A DNA stretch of 64,000 nucleotides from Paludibacter sp. (GTDB taxonomy: Bacteria > Bacteroidota > Bacteroidia > Bacteroidales > Paludibacteraceae), in contig JAQUWU010000010.1 in the NCBI GenBank assembly GCA_028692715.1, forward strand, positions 52,358-116,357, given 5' to 3'. The translations under genes were made by a program, and so were the position numbers. Positions 53,952 through 64,000 of this stretch are shown piece after piece (the stretch's first letter is position 1; each line of letters begins with the position of its first letter). Below the pieces are notes generated by a model, which searched no databases, was not told the origin of the DNA, and was given only the letters and a program-made list of their open reading frames with translations.

Positions 53952-54644
53952 TTAGATGATTGCAAGATCAAACAATACGTTTACAACATATCTGTCTGGT
54001 TCTGGACTTGGGTTTTGGTCAATGATTTTAATAGCGTTCATAGGAACAATTGTTCCTTGTTCTGCAGTGCCACAACGCCAGTTCAAGGTAAATGAATTGT
54101 CTGCATTATCACCTGCGTTTGCATTAATGGTGTTATTGTCTTCAATTAATGTAACAGGGTAAACTTCCAAGGCTGCAACCTGTGTAGCATTATCTGTTGA
54201 AACACTATAAAGAGAAGCTTCAGGAGTTATACCTTGTGCTAAGCCTGCGCCTTCAAATGTGTTAAGGCCTAAATTTGTAATTGTAAAACCTACATTGTTA
54301 ATGTCAAAAGTAGTAGCTGCATTATCAGTTCCTAAAAATGAAGCTTCTTCTGTACCATAACTTAATGCCCAACGAGTTGAAGAAGATACAGTGAAATCGG
54401 TTTTGTACATGCCAAATGCAGTACTTGGATTTGCTGATGCAGAAGCTGCTTCAGATGAAATACCATTTTTGTAATCGTCAATGGTGTTGAAAACGAATTC
54501 AATGTTTCCACCATTAGTAATAGTCATACGTAATACTTGATTAAGACTAACTGCTACCGGAATAACATTTCTGTCTTTCACTGCTTGAGCAAATACCGTT
54601 AATCCTACGAATAACAATGCTGCTACCAAATTAATTTTTTTCAT
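53952..54644 (-). CDS. Small secreted beta-rich protein (candidate major subunit)
   Basis: A 230-residue protein with a clear signal peptide (KKINLVAALLFVGLTVFAQ) and an acidic, Asn/Thr/Ala-rich beta body (RWALSYGTEEASFLGTDNAA; INNVGFTITNLGLNTFEG). It shares motif positions with the product of 53284-53868 and lies upstream of it. A strong promoter, a long structured leader and a downstream terminator suggest it is the most highly expressed gene of the set, as for a major structural subunit. It has a single Cys in LNWRCG. No known family was recognised; the subunit role is inferred. Confidence 0.75.
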   Translation of the reverse strand: MKKINLVAALLFVGLTVFAQAVKDRNVIPVAVSLNQVLRMTITNGGNIEFVFNTIDDYKNGISSEAASASANPSTAFGMYKTDFTVSSSTRWALSYGTEEASFLGTDNAATTFDINNVGFTITNLGLNTFEGAGLAQGITPEASLYSVSTDNATQVAALEVYPVTLIEDNNTINANAGDNADNSFTLNWRCGTAEQGTIVPMNAIKIIDQNPSPEPDRYVVNVLFDLAII

Positions 54645-54681
54645 AAAATTTTTTTTTAATTGTGTTAATAAAATTAAATAT

Positions 54682-54746
54682 AAAACTGATTAATAAATCT
54701 CATTTTTATTGTAAATAAATCTCATTGTTTTTTGTAAATCAGTTTT
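54682..54746 (-). promoter_or_regulatory. Structured 5' leader with tandem repeat in a hairpin loop
   Basis: AAAACTGATT (54682-54691) and AATCAGTTTT (54737-54746) can pair. Between them are two tandem copies of a 22-23-nt unit (54692-54713 and 54714-54736) that share AATAAATCTCATT. On the minus-strand RNA this lies ~40-100 nt before the start codon of the 53952-54644 gene and may affect stability or translation. Confidence 0.55.
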
Positions 54747-54777
54747 CAATAGCGCAGTTAATAGGTTATCGTGAATT

Positions 54778-54806
54778 CAAATATACTTAAATTTTGCAAT
54801 TGCAAA
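54778..54806 (-). promoter_or_regulatory. Promoter of the secreted-protein/barrel cluster
   Basis: On the minus strand TTTG (54803-54806), a 17-nt spacer and TATATTTG (54778-54785): an excellent match, giving a ~130-nt leader. The remainder of the 637-bp gap (54807-55234) is AT-rich; I see nothing else in it. Confidence 0.65.
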
Positions 54807-55234
54807 AAAAATATTTTAATAAATTGATATGCGAAAGTAGTAATTTATTTTAATCATCCAAATGTTTTTTATGAAAAAATTAAAAATATTTTTGTTTTTA
54901 TTTTTTTGAGATTTAATGCGGGTTATGGTTGATGTTCCTTAATTATTAACAATCAGCACTTTACATTTTTTATGCTTTTTTTTAATAATTTATTTGCGAC
55001 AAAAGGCCTGTGGCAAATATCCTTTGAAATGTAGTATAAATAGCAATTTCATGAATAAATTAATGTTTGTTTTTTGTCCTAAATGATGCTATATAAAAAT
55101 ATAAATATAAAAAAAAACAAAATAAATATACTACAAAAAGATGTGCTAAATGAGAAAAAAGAACGGTAAAAAAACTGACAGAGGATATCATTTAACTTAA
55201 TTGGAATTTTTTTTCATTTTTTTTCAATTGGGGT

Positions 55235-55264
55235 TTTGTAAAACAAAAAAAAGCCGTATATTTG
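55235..55264 (+). promoter_or_regulatory. Promoter of the tRNA-Phe gene
   Basis: TTTG (55235-55238), an 18-nt spacer and TATATTTG (55257-55264), ending 17 nt before the mature tRNA. Confidence 0.75.
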
Positions 55265-55281
55265 CACCCGCTAAGCCGAAA

Positions 55282-55354
55282 GGTACCATAGCTCAGTTGG
55301 TAGAGCAAAGGACTGAAAATCCTTGTGTCCCCGGTTCGATTCCTGGTGGTACCA
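55282..55354 (+). tRNA. tRNA-Phe (anticodon GAA)
   Basis: Seven-bp acceptor stem GGTACCA/TGGTACC with discriminator A, D arm GCTC-AGTTGGTA-GAGC, anticodon arm AAGGA-CTGAAAA-TCCTT giving anticodon GAA, and a T arm with GGTTCGATTCC. The third T-stem pair is a C-T mismatch. The CCA end is not encoded (the next bases are CAC), so it is added after transcription. 73 nt in all. It has its own promoter and terminator. Confidence 0.96.
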
Positions 55355-55361
55355 CACAAAG

Positions 55362-55394
55362 AACCCGATTATCTATTCAGATAATCGGGTTTTT
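55362..55394 (+). terminator. Rho-independent terminator of the tRNA gene
   Basis: AACCCGATTATCT and its exact complement form a 13-bp stem with a 4-nt loop (ATTC), and TTTT follows. Confidence 0.93.
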
Positions 55395-55419
55395 AATTCC
55401 CTATTTGCAGCATGGTTGA

Positions 55420-55700
55420 CAAATTCCTTTTAGATTTCTCACTATGTTCGGAATGACAACGAATTTTTTTTTTCAATTTCCCGTCGGCAATCTTACACTA
55501 TAACTTTTTTTGTAGTACACGACGGGTGCAAAACGCCCTTGTCGAACCGATGCCATAATGACTCTCTAAATAGTATATTCATTTGGTCATTGGGAAACCA
55601 CCTTCGCAGTTATGTCATCCCGAAGGTGGTGAAGGAACTGTAAGTATCAGTAGGTCATTCAGTGTGATGTTTGCGAAAGGAGTAATCTTTTTTTAGACTC
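55420..55700. repeat. Non-coding region with degenerate dispersed repeats
   Basis: The 392-bp gap after the tRNA holds fragments of palindromic repeats: AGATTTCTCACTATG then TTCGGAATGACA (~55432-55459); CCCGTCGG...CGACGGG (~55482-55528); and GTCATCCCGAAGGTGG then TGAAGGAAC (~55614-55640). These look like remnants of several inserted repeat units. No ORF or RNA gene is supported. Confidence 0.5.
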
Positions 55701-55746
55701 CTTATTTCGCTCTGGATCCAATTCCTCCACGTTGTATACCTTGACT

Positions 55747-55971
55747 TTACTTCTCAATTCCACAATACTCAACATACAAATCTTCTACCTTCGTTCTTGC
55801 CCAGGGCGTTTTGCGCAGGAACTTTAAACTGGAATTTATACTTGGATTGATGCAAAAGCAATTGATACGTATCCGTTTATCCAATTCTTCCCAGCCATAA
55901 TAAGCCACAAGTATTTCCAGTATTGCTTTTAATGTTATGCCGTGTAAGGGGTCAGAAGACTGATTTGTCAT
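55747..55971 (-). CDS. VF530 family small DNA-binding-type protein
   Basis: A 74-residue protein from ATG 55971 ([11 protein letters not shown]). The whole chain matches the VF530 (DUF2132) family: [40 protein letters not shown] and [20 protein letters not shown]. The founding structure has a DNA-binding-like helical fold, but no function is established. A longer frame from 56010 would add an unrelated 13-residue leader. Confidence 0.88.
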   Translation of the reverse strand: MTNQSSDPLHGITLKAILEILVAYYGWEELDKRIRINCFCINPSINSSLKFLRKTPWARTKVEDLYVEYCGIEK

Positions 55972-56165
55972 ATTTATTATTTTGATTACCGATTTTATAA
56001 AAGTACGCACTTTGCCACAAAATCACATCGTGTGACAGGTCTAAATTGCGATTGATTTTTAATTCTCGCTATATAATTATACTGGAGTAAGAGTGTCTAA
56101 CTCCAACTCGCTAAAGAGTGTTTTGTTTTTTCTCGTTTTAATGACTTTAACTCTCAAGAAACCAC

Positions 56166-56822
56166 TCAATACCCAAAATGAATCAAATCCCGGATGGAGG
56201 AGAGTTGAATATTATCAATAAACCAGGCGAAAATGTTGATATCTACTATTGATTTAAAAGTAACGAACATAAAAACAATGCCAAATATTCCGCCCATTAC
56301 GTGCGCTGAATGATTTATATTTCCGGTATGGTTTCTATCTAAATAAATAGATGTGATGATATAAATAATCCCGAAAATAAAGGCTGGCAGGAAAACCGGA
56401 ATAAACATGATGCCCATAAAATTCATAGGATACACCAGAATATAAGCAAATACAATGGCCGAAACAGCACCGGATGCTCCAAGGCTTCTATACTGGCTGT
56501 TATTTTTTTCTTTAAAATAGGTGGGCAAAATGGAAAATATCAACGCTAAGATATAAAGCATTAGATATAAAACTATGCCGGCTTGATCTCCAAAAACCTC
56601 TTTAAAGACCTTTTCTATTTCTGATCCAAAAAGATACAAGGCAAACATGTTGAATATCAGATGAGACCAGTCGGCATGCAAAAAACCGTAGCTAATAAAC
56701 CGATACCATTGTTTGTTCTTTATGGCCGGTGGATAGAAAATGTATTTTTCAACGAGACTGCCATTGTTAAATGCTGAATAAGAAATAAAGGCTGTAACGG
56801 CAATAATGATAATTGTAACCAT
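56166..56822 (-). CDS. Rhomboid family intramembrane serine protease
   Basis: A 218-residue protein with six predicted helices. The catalytic Ser117 is in YRSLGASGAVSAI (GxSG), and the partner His174 is in HSAHVMGGIFG; the early SYGFLHADWSHLIFNMFALY is the typical rhomboid WR-like/HxxxN region. It would cleave membrane proteins in or near the inner membrane. It is encoded 21 bp after the GNAT gene on the same strand and is probably co-transcribed. Substrates unknown. Confidence 0.92.
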   Translation of the reverse strand: MVTIIIIAVTAFISYSAFNNGSLVEKYIFYPPAIKNKQWYRFISYGFLHADWSHLIFNMFALYLFGSEIEKVFKEVFGDQAGIVLYLMLYILALIFSILPTYFKEKNNSQYRSLGASGAVSAIVFAYILVYPMNFMGIMFIPVFLPAFIFGIIYIITSIYLDRNHTGNINHSAHVMGGIFGIVFMFVTFKSIVDINIFAWFIDNIQLSSIRDLIHFGY

Positions 56823-56843
56823 AAGTGTTTTATGTAATTTAAT

Positions 56844-57680
56844 TTAAGAGTTTGTCACCAGTTTGTAAAAAGGCAAATATAATGTAGGTTCAAAACCTAG
56901 TTTTTGAGCTGTTTTCAGGGAATTTACATTTTCGAGGCGGCAAGCCCAAACGGGTTCGAACCCATTTCCCAGACAATAATCGATAAGTGCAGAACAAGTA
57001 TAAAGGGCAAAACCATTCCCTCTGAATTCAGCTACAGATTCGATGCCCAGTTCCAGTTTGTTTTCAATAATAAAAGCTGCAAAAGCGGTAGAAGTAAATT
57101 GATCCTTATAAATCAAACTGAAACCTATGGCATTTTCAACAAAATCATCTGCATTGTTCCAAAAGTATTTTGGCACTACAGTTCCATTCAACTCTTTAAA
57201 AATGCGTTTGTCGGTTTGGATAATTTGGTACGGTTTAAAGTCAAAACTATTTTTGAAAATCGTGTATTTTTCTGCATTAAAAGCGAAATTAATGCGTGTG
57301 CTCCGTTCAATTTTTTCCTCTTTTTCTGTTCCGGTATTCTCTTTTTCAGCTATCAGTTTATCGCCAAAAAGGGCAGATAGTTTTTCGTTCCAGGTTGCCG
57401 GAAAAACCTGAAGCCATTCTGTCCTGTTTCTTGTTCTATTAATGTTGAGTGCATATTTTATGAATGCTGCATTGAAATTCTCATTGTCTTCATTCCCAAT
57501 CAGTATTGACATTCCGTATGGATGATGAAATAAGAAGGTTGTTGGATTTTCGGTTTCATCTACATAAATTTTTCCATCCACTTTTTGGTCTATTACTGAG
57601 TTGGCAAATAAGTGATTGAAATTTAGGTTGATAAGTGCATCTTTTGCTTTGTGATATTCTTTTTTATTTAGCAGAATCAT
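56844..57680 (-). CDS. GNAT family N-acetyltransferase
   Basis: A 278-residue protein. The C-terminal half has the GNAT acetyl-CoA signature VAEFRGNGFALYTCSALIDY followed by WACRLENVNSLKTAQKLGFE; the N-terminal half resembles the regulatory part of FR47-like/GNAT-acetyltransferase proteins. Substrate unknown. It is the first gene of a two-gene unit with the rhomboid protease. Confidence 0.83.
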   Translation of the reverse strand: MILLNKKEYHKAKDALINLNFNHLFANSVIDQKVDGKIYVDETENPTTFLFHHPYGMSILIGNEDNENFNAAFIKYALNINRTRNRTEWLQVFPATWNEKLSALFGDKLIAEKENTGTEKEEKIERSTRINFAFNAEKYTIFKNSFDFKPYQIIQTDKRIFKELNGTVVPKYFWNNADDFVENAIGFSLIYKDQFTSTAFAAFIIENKLELGIESVAEFRGNGFALYTCSALIDYCLGNGFEPVWACRLENVNSLKTAQKLGFEPTLYLPFYKLVTNS

Positions 57681-57924
57681 GGTTTGTAAATTTTTTATAG
57701 TTAGGTAAATCTTTTTTTTTATGGTTCAACGGTAAATTGTGTAAATCTAATAAGAAATGTCTGGAAACAAAATCAGGGATAATTTCCCTCAGACTTTTAT
57801 TTACCATTGTCTGTTTTACATAGAAATCGCAGCTACGCATCTTGAATATTTGTTTAACAACTACAAAGTAAATTATAATTTCGGGAATTTAGTCATAATA
57901 ATTATTTTTTTGTTGGAATTTGTG

Positions 57925-57957
57925 TTGCTGTCAGGTCAGGAAATAAACTTACTTTTG
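57925..57957 (+). promoter_or_regulatory. Promoter of the 57979 lipoprotein gene
   Basis: TTG (57925-57927), a 22-nt spacer and TACTTTTG (57950-57957), 21 nt before the start codon. The gap 57681-57924 shows no other features. Confidence 0.5.
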
Positions 57958-57978
57958 TAGTCAAATTCAGATAAATAT

Positions 57979-58863
57979 ATGTGTTTAATAAAGTTTCTTC
58001 CCGATAAGGCATTCAACTTATCTATTATTTTATTCATGATATTTTTTTTCGTTTCGTGTAAACAGAATGAGCCGGAGACTTCATCTGCTTACCTTTCAGA
58101 GGTTTTTGATTATGTGTATGCTCCGGGACAACATTCAAAACTGGCAAATGAAAGTGACAAGAACTACATTGTTGGCGATCCTGCTGAAAGTGAAGGTTGG
58201 TTGTATTTAGGTGGGTTTGGCGGTTATGTCGTCGCCGGATTTGATCATGACGTGACAAATGGGGCAGGAGAGGATTTTGAAATTTTCCCCTTGTCGGGAG
58301 CTTCGCCCGAACCGGCTGTTGTATATGTAATGCCGGACTATAATAAGGATGGATACCCAAATGAAACATGGTACGAACTGGAAGGGAATCAGGTAGACAA
58401 TTCAATGCGAAATTATAGTGTTACTTATTTTAAAGCGACAACCGATTCGTCAAATATCAAATGGAAGGATAGTGAAGGTAATTCGGGAGAATTGATTTCT
58501 GGATTTGGTAATAGTTATTCATCCAAGTGGTGGTGGCCCTATTCAATTAATGACAGCATAACTTTTACCGGAACCCGTCTTCCTGATTCCTATATTAATA
58601 ATTCAACTACGGATGTTCCGAGCTGGATAGTCCCTGAAAATCTCTTTGTGTGGGGTTATGCTGAAAATAATAGCGGAACCGATTATGATTCAGATGCAAA
58701 AGCCAATAAACTCGACATTTCCAATGCAATTGATGAAAATGGAAAAGCTGTAAATCTTTCTTCTATCCGTTTTATAAAAATTCAAACCGGTGTTTTTCAG
58801 CAAGCCGGACAGCTAAATGAAGTGTCTTCAGAAATAACAGGAGCAAAGGATTTGAGATTATAA
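57979..58863 (+). CDS. Surface-type lipoprotein of the Bacteroidota 'cell surface protein' kind
   Basis: A 294-residue protein with lipobox FFVSCKQ (Cys27). The body (YLGGFGGYVVAGFDHDVTNG, then AGEDFEIFPLSGASPEPAVV, then DYNKDGYPNETWYELEG) matches a common Bacteroidota surface-protein family of unknown function; the DYNKDGYPNE loop resembles a Ca-binding DxNxDG loop. WYELEGNQVDNSMRNYSVTYF and the WWWPYSINDSITFTGTRLPDS stretch are also conserved in look. Outer-membrane anchoring is expected. Single gene. Confidence 0.7.
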   Translation: MCLIKFLPDKAFNLSIILFMIFFFVSCKQNEPETSSAYLSEVFDYVYAPGQHSKLANESDKNYIVGDPAESEGWLYLGGFGGYVVAGFDHDVTNGAGEDFEIFPLSGASPEPAVVYVMPDYNKDGYPNETWYELEGNQVDNSMRNYSVTYFKATTDSSNIKWKDSEGNSGELISGFGNSYSSKWWWPYSINDSITFTGTRLPDSYINNSTTDVPSWIVPENLFVWGYAENNSGTDYDSDAKANKLDISNAIDENGKAVNLSSIRFIKIQTGVFQQAGQLNEVSSEITGAKDLRL

Positions 58864-58926
58864 GAACGTTTCTAATGGGAGCGTAGGACTTGTCTGGTGC
58901 AGGTTGGCGGAAATTACAGTAAGTGT

Positions 58927-59033
58927 AGAACACAAATTACACACAAACACACACAAATCATAACTGTTCGTATTACAGTGGATCAATGGATTAAATTTGC
59001 GAAAATAAGCGGTATTTGTGTAATTTGCGTTCT
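58927..59033. repeat. Inverted repeat between convergent genes
   Basis: AGAACACAAATTACACAC then AAA (58927-58947) pairs with TTTGTGTAATTTGCGTTCT (59015-59033) with few mismatches. It is related to the unit at 47832-47971. It lies between the convergent lipoprotein and GH2 genes, where it could end both transcripts. Confidence 0.6.
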
Positions 59034-59053
59034 GTTTTATTCTTTTTATGTGT

Positions 59054-62191
<3,138 letters not shown>

Positions 62192-62241
62192 TTAGCAATT
62201 TAATTTTTGAATTGGTATTTTTGAATTGGTATTTTCTTGTT

Positions 62242-63246
62242 TTATTTAACTAATTCACCAGTTGTCATATCCGGGGAAATTTTATCAGTCCAGTTTAACT
62301 TCATTGAAGTGTCGTTTGTAAATTCAATAGGGAGGAATATATATGTTGAGTTGAAATACTTTTTTCCATCCCAACGATCACCCACATACAGGTAGGATGT
62401 TTTTGTTTTTCCCTCTATAGGTAATATGAATGTTGATTGAGAATTAAAAGTTGTAGAATCTCCGATATTGATTAATTCAGACCATGGACCGATAATAGAT
62501 TTTGCATACGCATATTTTGCCTGGTTTGGCTCCCAGCCGGTGCAACCGGAAGTCATCATGAAGTAATACTTGTCTCGTTTTAACAATGCAGGAGCTTCCC
62601 TATGTCCACCCGGCCACAAAGTTGTAATATATTCTTTGGCATCTAAATAATCATCTGTTAATTTATATACACACATATCATAGTTTTCTCGTGCGGAGGA
62701 AATGAAATAAGCTACGCTATCTGTATCTTTAAAAAGCGTACAGTCGCGCGACATATTGCCAAATGGACGGAAATTTTTCAGGAAAGTAAATGGTTTCTCT
62801 ATATCCGAAGAATATGCTACTGCTGCACGAGCATAACTATAATCCCGACCATATTCGTAGTGCATCCACATTACAAATTGTTTGGTTTTGTCATTGTAAA
62901 TTACTTTTGGACGTTCAATATTGGCTTTATCCAATTCAGGATGAGATTGACGGGTAAGTAAATCACCACGGAATTCCCAGTTGATTAAATCAGTGGAACG
63001 GTAACATGAAACGAAAACGCCATTTTTACGATTTTCACCCACCCAATAATAATAATTGCCAATTTTCAAAAATCCACCTCCATGAGCATTAATAACATGA
63101 CCGTTGGTGTCATATAATTCAGTCCCGTTTATTATCTTTTTATTACCATTTATTTCTCCTTTTACATCAGGAATTGAAATAAATAATAATAAAAATACGA
63201 TAAAGTTGTAGTTGAAAAACTTATTTAAACCATTAAAAACCTTCAT
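62242..63246 (-). CDS. Glycoside hydrolase family 43-type protein
   Basis: A 334-residue exported protein (signal FFNYNFIVFLLLFISIPDVKG). The five-bladed propeller is suggested by INAHGGGFLKIGNYYYWVGE, VSCYRSTDLINWEFRGDLL, ANIERPKVIYNDKTKQFVMW, GHREAPALLKRDKYYFMMTS and PWSELINIGDS. The NIERP and HREAP motifs suit the GH43 exo-beta-1,3-galactanase-like group (subfamily 24/34) rather than xylanases. It lies 59 bp before the GH2 gene and likely shares its transcript. On the minus strand TAAATTTG (63283-63290) fits a -7 box. Confidence 0.82.
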   Translation of the reverse strand: MKVFNGLNKFFNYNFIVFLLLFISIPDVKGEINGNKKIINGTELYDTNGHVINAHGGGFLKIGNYYYWVGENRKNGVFVSCYRSTDLINWEFRGDLLTRQSHPELDKANIERPKVIYNDKTKQFVMWMHYEYGRDYSYARAAVAYSSDIEKPFTFLKNFRPFGNMSRDCTLFKDTDSVAYFISSARENYDMCVYKLTDDYLDAKEYITTLWPGGHREAPALLKRDKYYFMMTSGCTGWEPNQAKYAYAKSIIGPWSELINIGDSTTFNSQSTFILPIEGKTKTSYLYVGDRWDGKKYFNSTYIFLPIEFTNDTSMKLNWTDKISPDMTTGELVK

Positions 63247-63382
63247 GATAATAAATGAATTGATTTAACTTCTATACAAAGACAAATTTATATCAATTCA
63301 ATTTCTTTACAGTTCATAATTCATTCAAATAGGTTGACTAATGAATAATGTAGAACACAATATTTAATTATTGCTGTAAATT

Positions 63383-63898
63383 TTATTTATGTGTTAATTT
63401 AATAATGGTAAGTGAATTAGCAGGGACTAATAAATTCATTTTAGCCTTTATTTTTATATTATTCGTCACCGGAAGCACTTTTTCAGGTGACTCAAAAGTG
63501 TTTTTATCTCTCGCATTCCCTGTTAGTTCTGTTTTTACTGCATTTGAACTTAATCTTTTGAATGAGGAAGTGTTAATTGCCACTTTTTGATCAGTTTTAC
63601 CGGTATTTACTATTTTCAAAAATACTTTTTTAGTTTTACTGTTACTAACACATGATGCAGATAAGTCTGATTCATTGGCGAAACTAATTATATTATCGTA
63701 ATAAGTGTCACCCGAATTTTGTGAAAATAACTGTTGAACAAAATAATTCGCAGTAGGTACAATTCTGGTATTGTCAAAGTAAATTAAATCGGGATTCCAT
63801 TGGATGTGGTCTTTTTTTGCTAACAAAGGAGCATAAGAACTTAATTTTACAACATCCCCGTTACGTTCAAGTGCTGTCTTCTCCTGAAATAGCTTGAC
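63383..63898 (-). pseudogene. C-terminal fragment of a GH51 alpha-L-arabinofuranosidase gene
   Basis: Open from 63898 to a stop at 63383 with no good start; the first in-frame ATG (63826) lies inside a conserved block. ALERNGDVVKLSSYAPLLAK, then HIQWNPDLIYFDN, then VFLKIVNTG and a final TIIKLTHK are the end of the catalytic barrel and the C-terminal beta domain of GH51 enzymes. Upstream of ALERN the similarity stops at about 63875, where other DNA begins. The enzyme's N-terminal ~two thirds, with its catalytic Glu residues, is absent from here; it may lie beyond the window past an inserted element. It would have removed arabinose side chains. Confidence 0.75.
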
Positions 63899-64000
63899 CT
63901 AAAAAATCAAGAAAAAAAATGGAAAAACAAACAGTGAATCTGACCGACAACATGGAAGGATTCAAACAGATCGAAGTAGACTATAAAAAGTATGAAACCA
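63875..64000 (+). mobile_element. Probable left end of an insertion sequence with a truncated ORF
   Basis: Starting near TGTCTTCTCCTGAAATAGC (63875), the sequence no longer encodes GH51. A plus-strand ORF starts with ATG 63919 and runs off the window (MEKQTVNLTDNMEGFKQIE, then VDYKKYET). A short end region beginning TG, an ORF starting 44 nt in, and interruption of a conserved gene together suggest an IS, possibly of the IS3 type. The ORF's codons (e.g. CTG, ACC, GAC, AAC) are more G/C-rich than those of neighbours. No transposase motif is visible in 27 residues, so the call is inference. Confidence 0.5.

Noticed and set aside
53284-54644. WxL-type Gram-positive surface proteins as an identity for the two small secreted proteins
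   Set aside because: Only a weak LNWRCG resemblance; the typical paired WxL motifs are absent and the context is Gram-negative.
55201-55419. A 72-residue plus-strand frame covering the tRNA-Phe region
   Set aside because: It overlaps the tRNA gene, its promoter and its terminator; the peptide is translation of structural RNA sequence.
57757-57960. A 67-residue plus-strand frame before the lipoprotein gene
   Set aside because: No signal of coding content; it covers the promoter of the 57979 gene and resembles no family.

Overview
The window is AT-rich, densely coded DNA from a member of the Bacteroidota, most likely an environmental, polysaccharide-degrading Bacteroidales relative. The evidence is mutually consistent. 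Promoters fit the Bacteroidota pattern (TAnnTTTG at -7 with TTG/TTTG about 16-22 nt upstream). One metalloprotease ends in a type IX secretion (T9SS)-like sorting tail. There is an ExbB-ExbD-ExbD-TonB operon with a PstS-like lipoprotein and a TPR protein, DUF3127 and DUF2027/Smr proteins, and several glycoside hydrolases. Many short G/C-rich palindromic repeats are scattered between and inside genes. Genus assignment is not possible by eye.

Layout, left to right. 1-2.4 kb: the end of an nnrD gene, a repeat element and an acyl-CoA dehydrogenase. 2.7-9.9 kb: a seven-gene drug-efflux type operon (TetR regulator, TolC-like channel, HlyD-like adaptor, two ABC ATPases, two ABC-2 permeases). 9.9-13.5 kb: peptidoglycan-sugar recycling (MurQ, BadF-type kinase) and a glycosyltransferase. 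13.6-16.7 kb: adenine deaminase, GAPDH and a small membrane protein. 17.5-20 kb: secreted M6 protease. 20.2-23.1 kb: DUF3127 protein, MnmA-like thiouridylase, hemolysin III, RecX. 23.3-29.5 kb: a second regulated envelope operon (TetR, outer-membrane barrel, LolD-like ATPase, two FtsX-type permeases, LolA-like periplasmic protein). 29.5-35.3 kb: GH3 enzyme, asparaginase, shikimate kinase, QueA. 35.8-41.4 kb: the TonB-energising operon. 42-49 kb: Smr protein, transaldolase, CorA, RsmA, GtrA and a flippase-like membrane protein. 49.3-54.6 kb: a three-gene surface cluster with one very large barrel protein and two small related secreted proteins. 55.3 kb: tRNA-Phe. 55.7-58.9 kb: VF530 protein, rhomboid protease, acetyltransferase, lipoprotein. 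59-64 kb: GH2, GH43 and a GH51 gene that appears interrupted at the right edge by a mobile element.

The most interesting parts are: (i) the 49.3-54.6 kb cluster, which may be a fused chaperone/usher-like surface-fibre system; (ii) a short palindromic repeat family that has entered coding sequences in frame in at least eight genes; (iii) a 270-bp inverted-repeat element present three times, each time between convergent genes; (iv) the 23-29 kb lipid or lipoprotein transport-like operon. All assignments come from reading motifs and architecture; no database search was possible.
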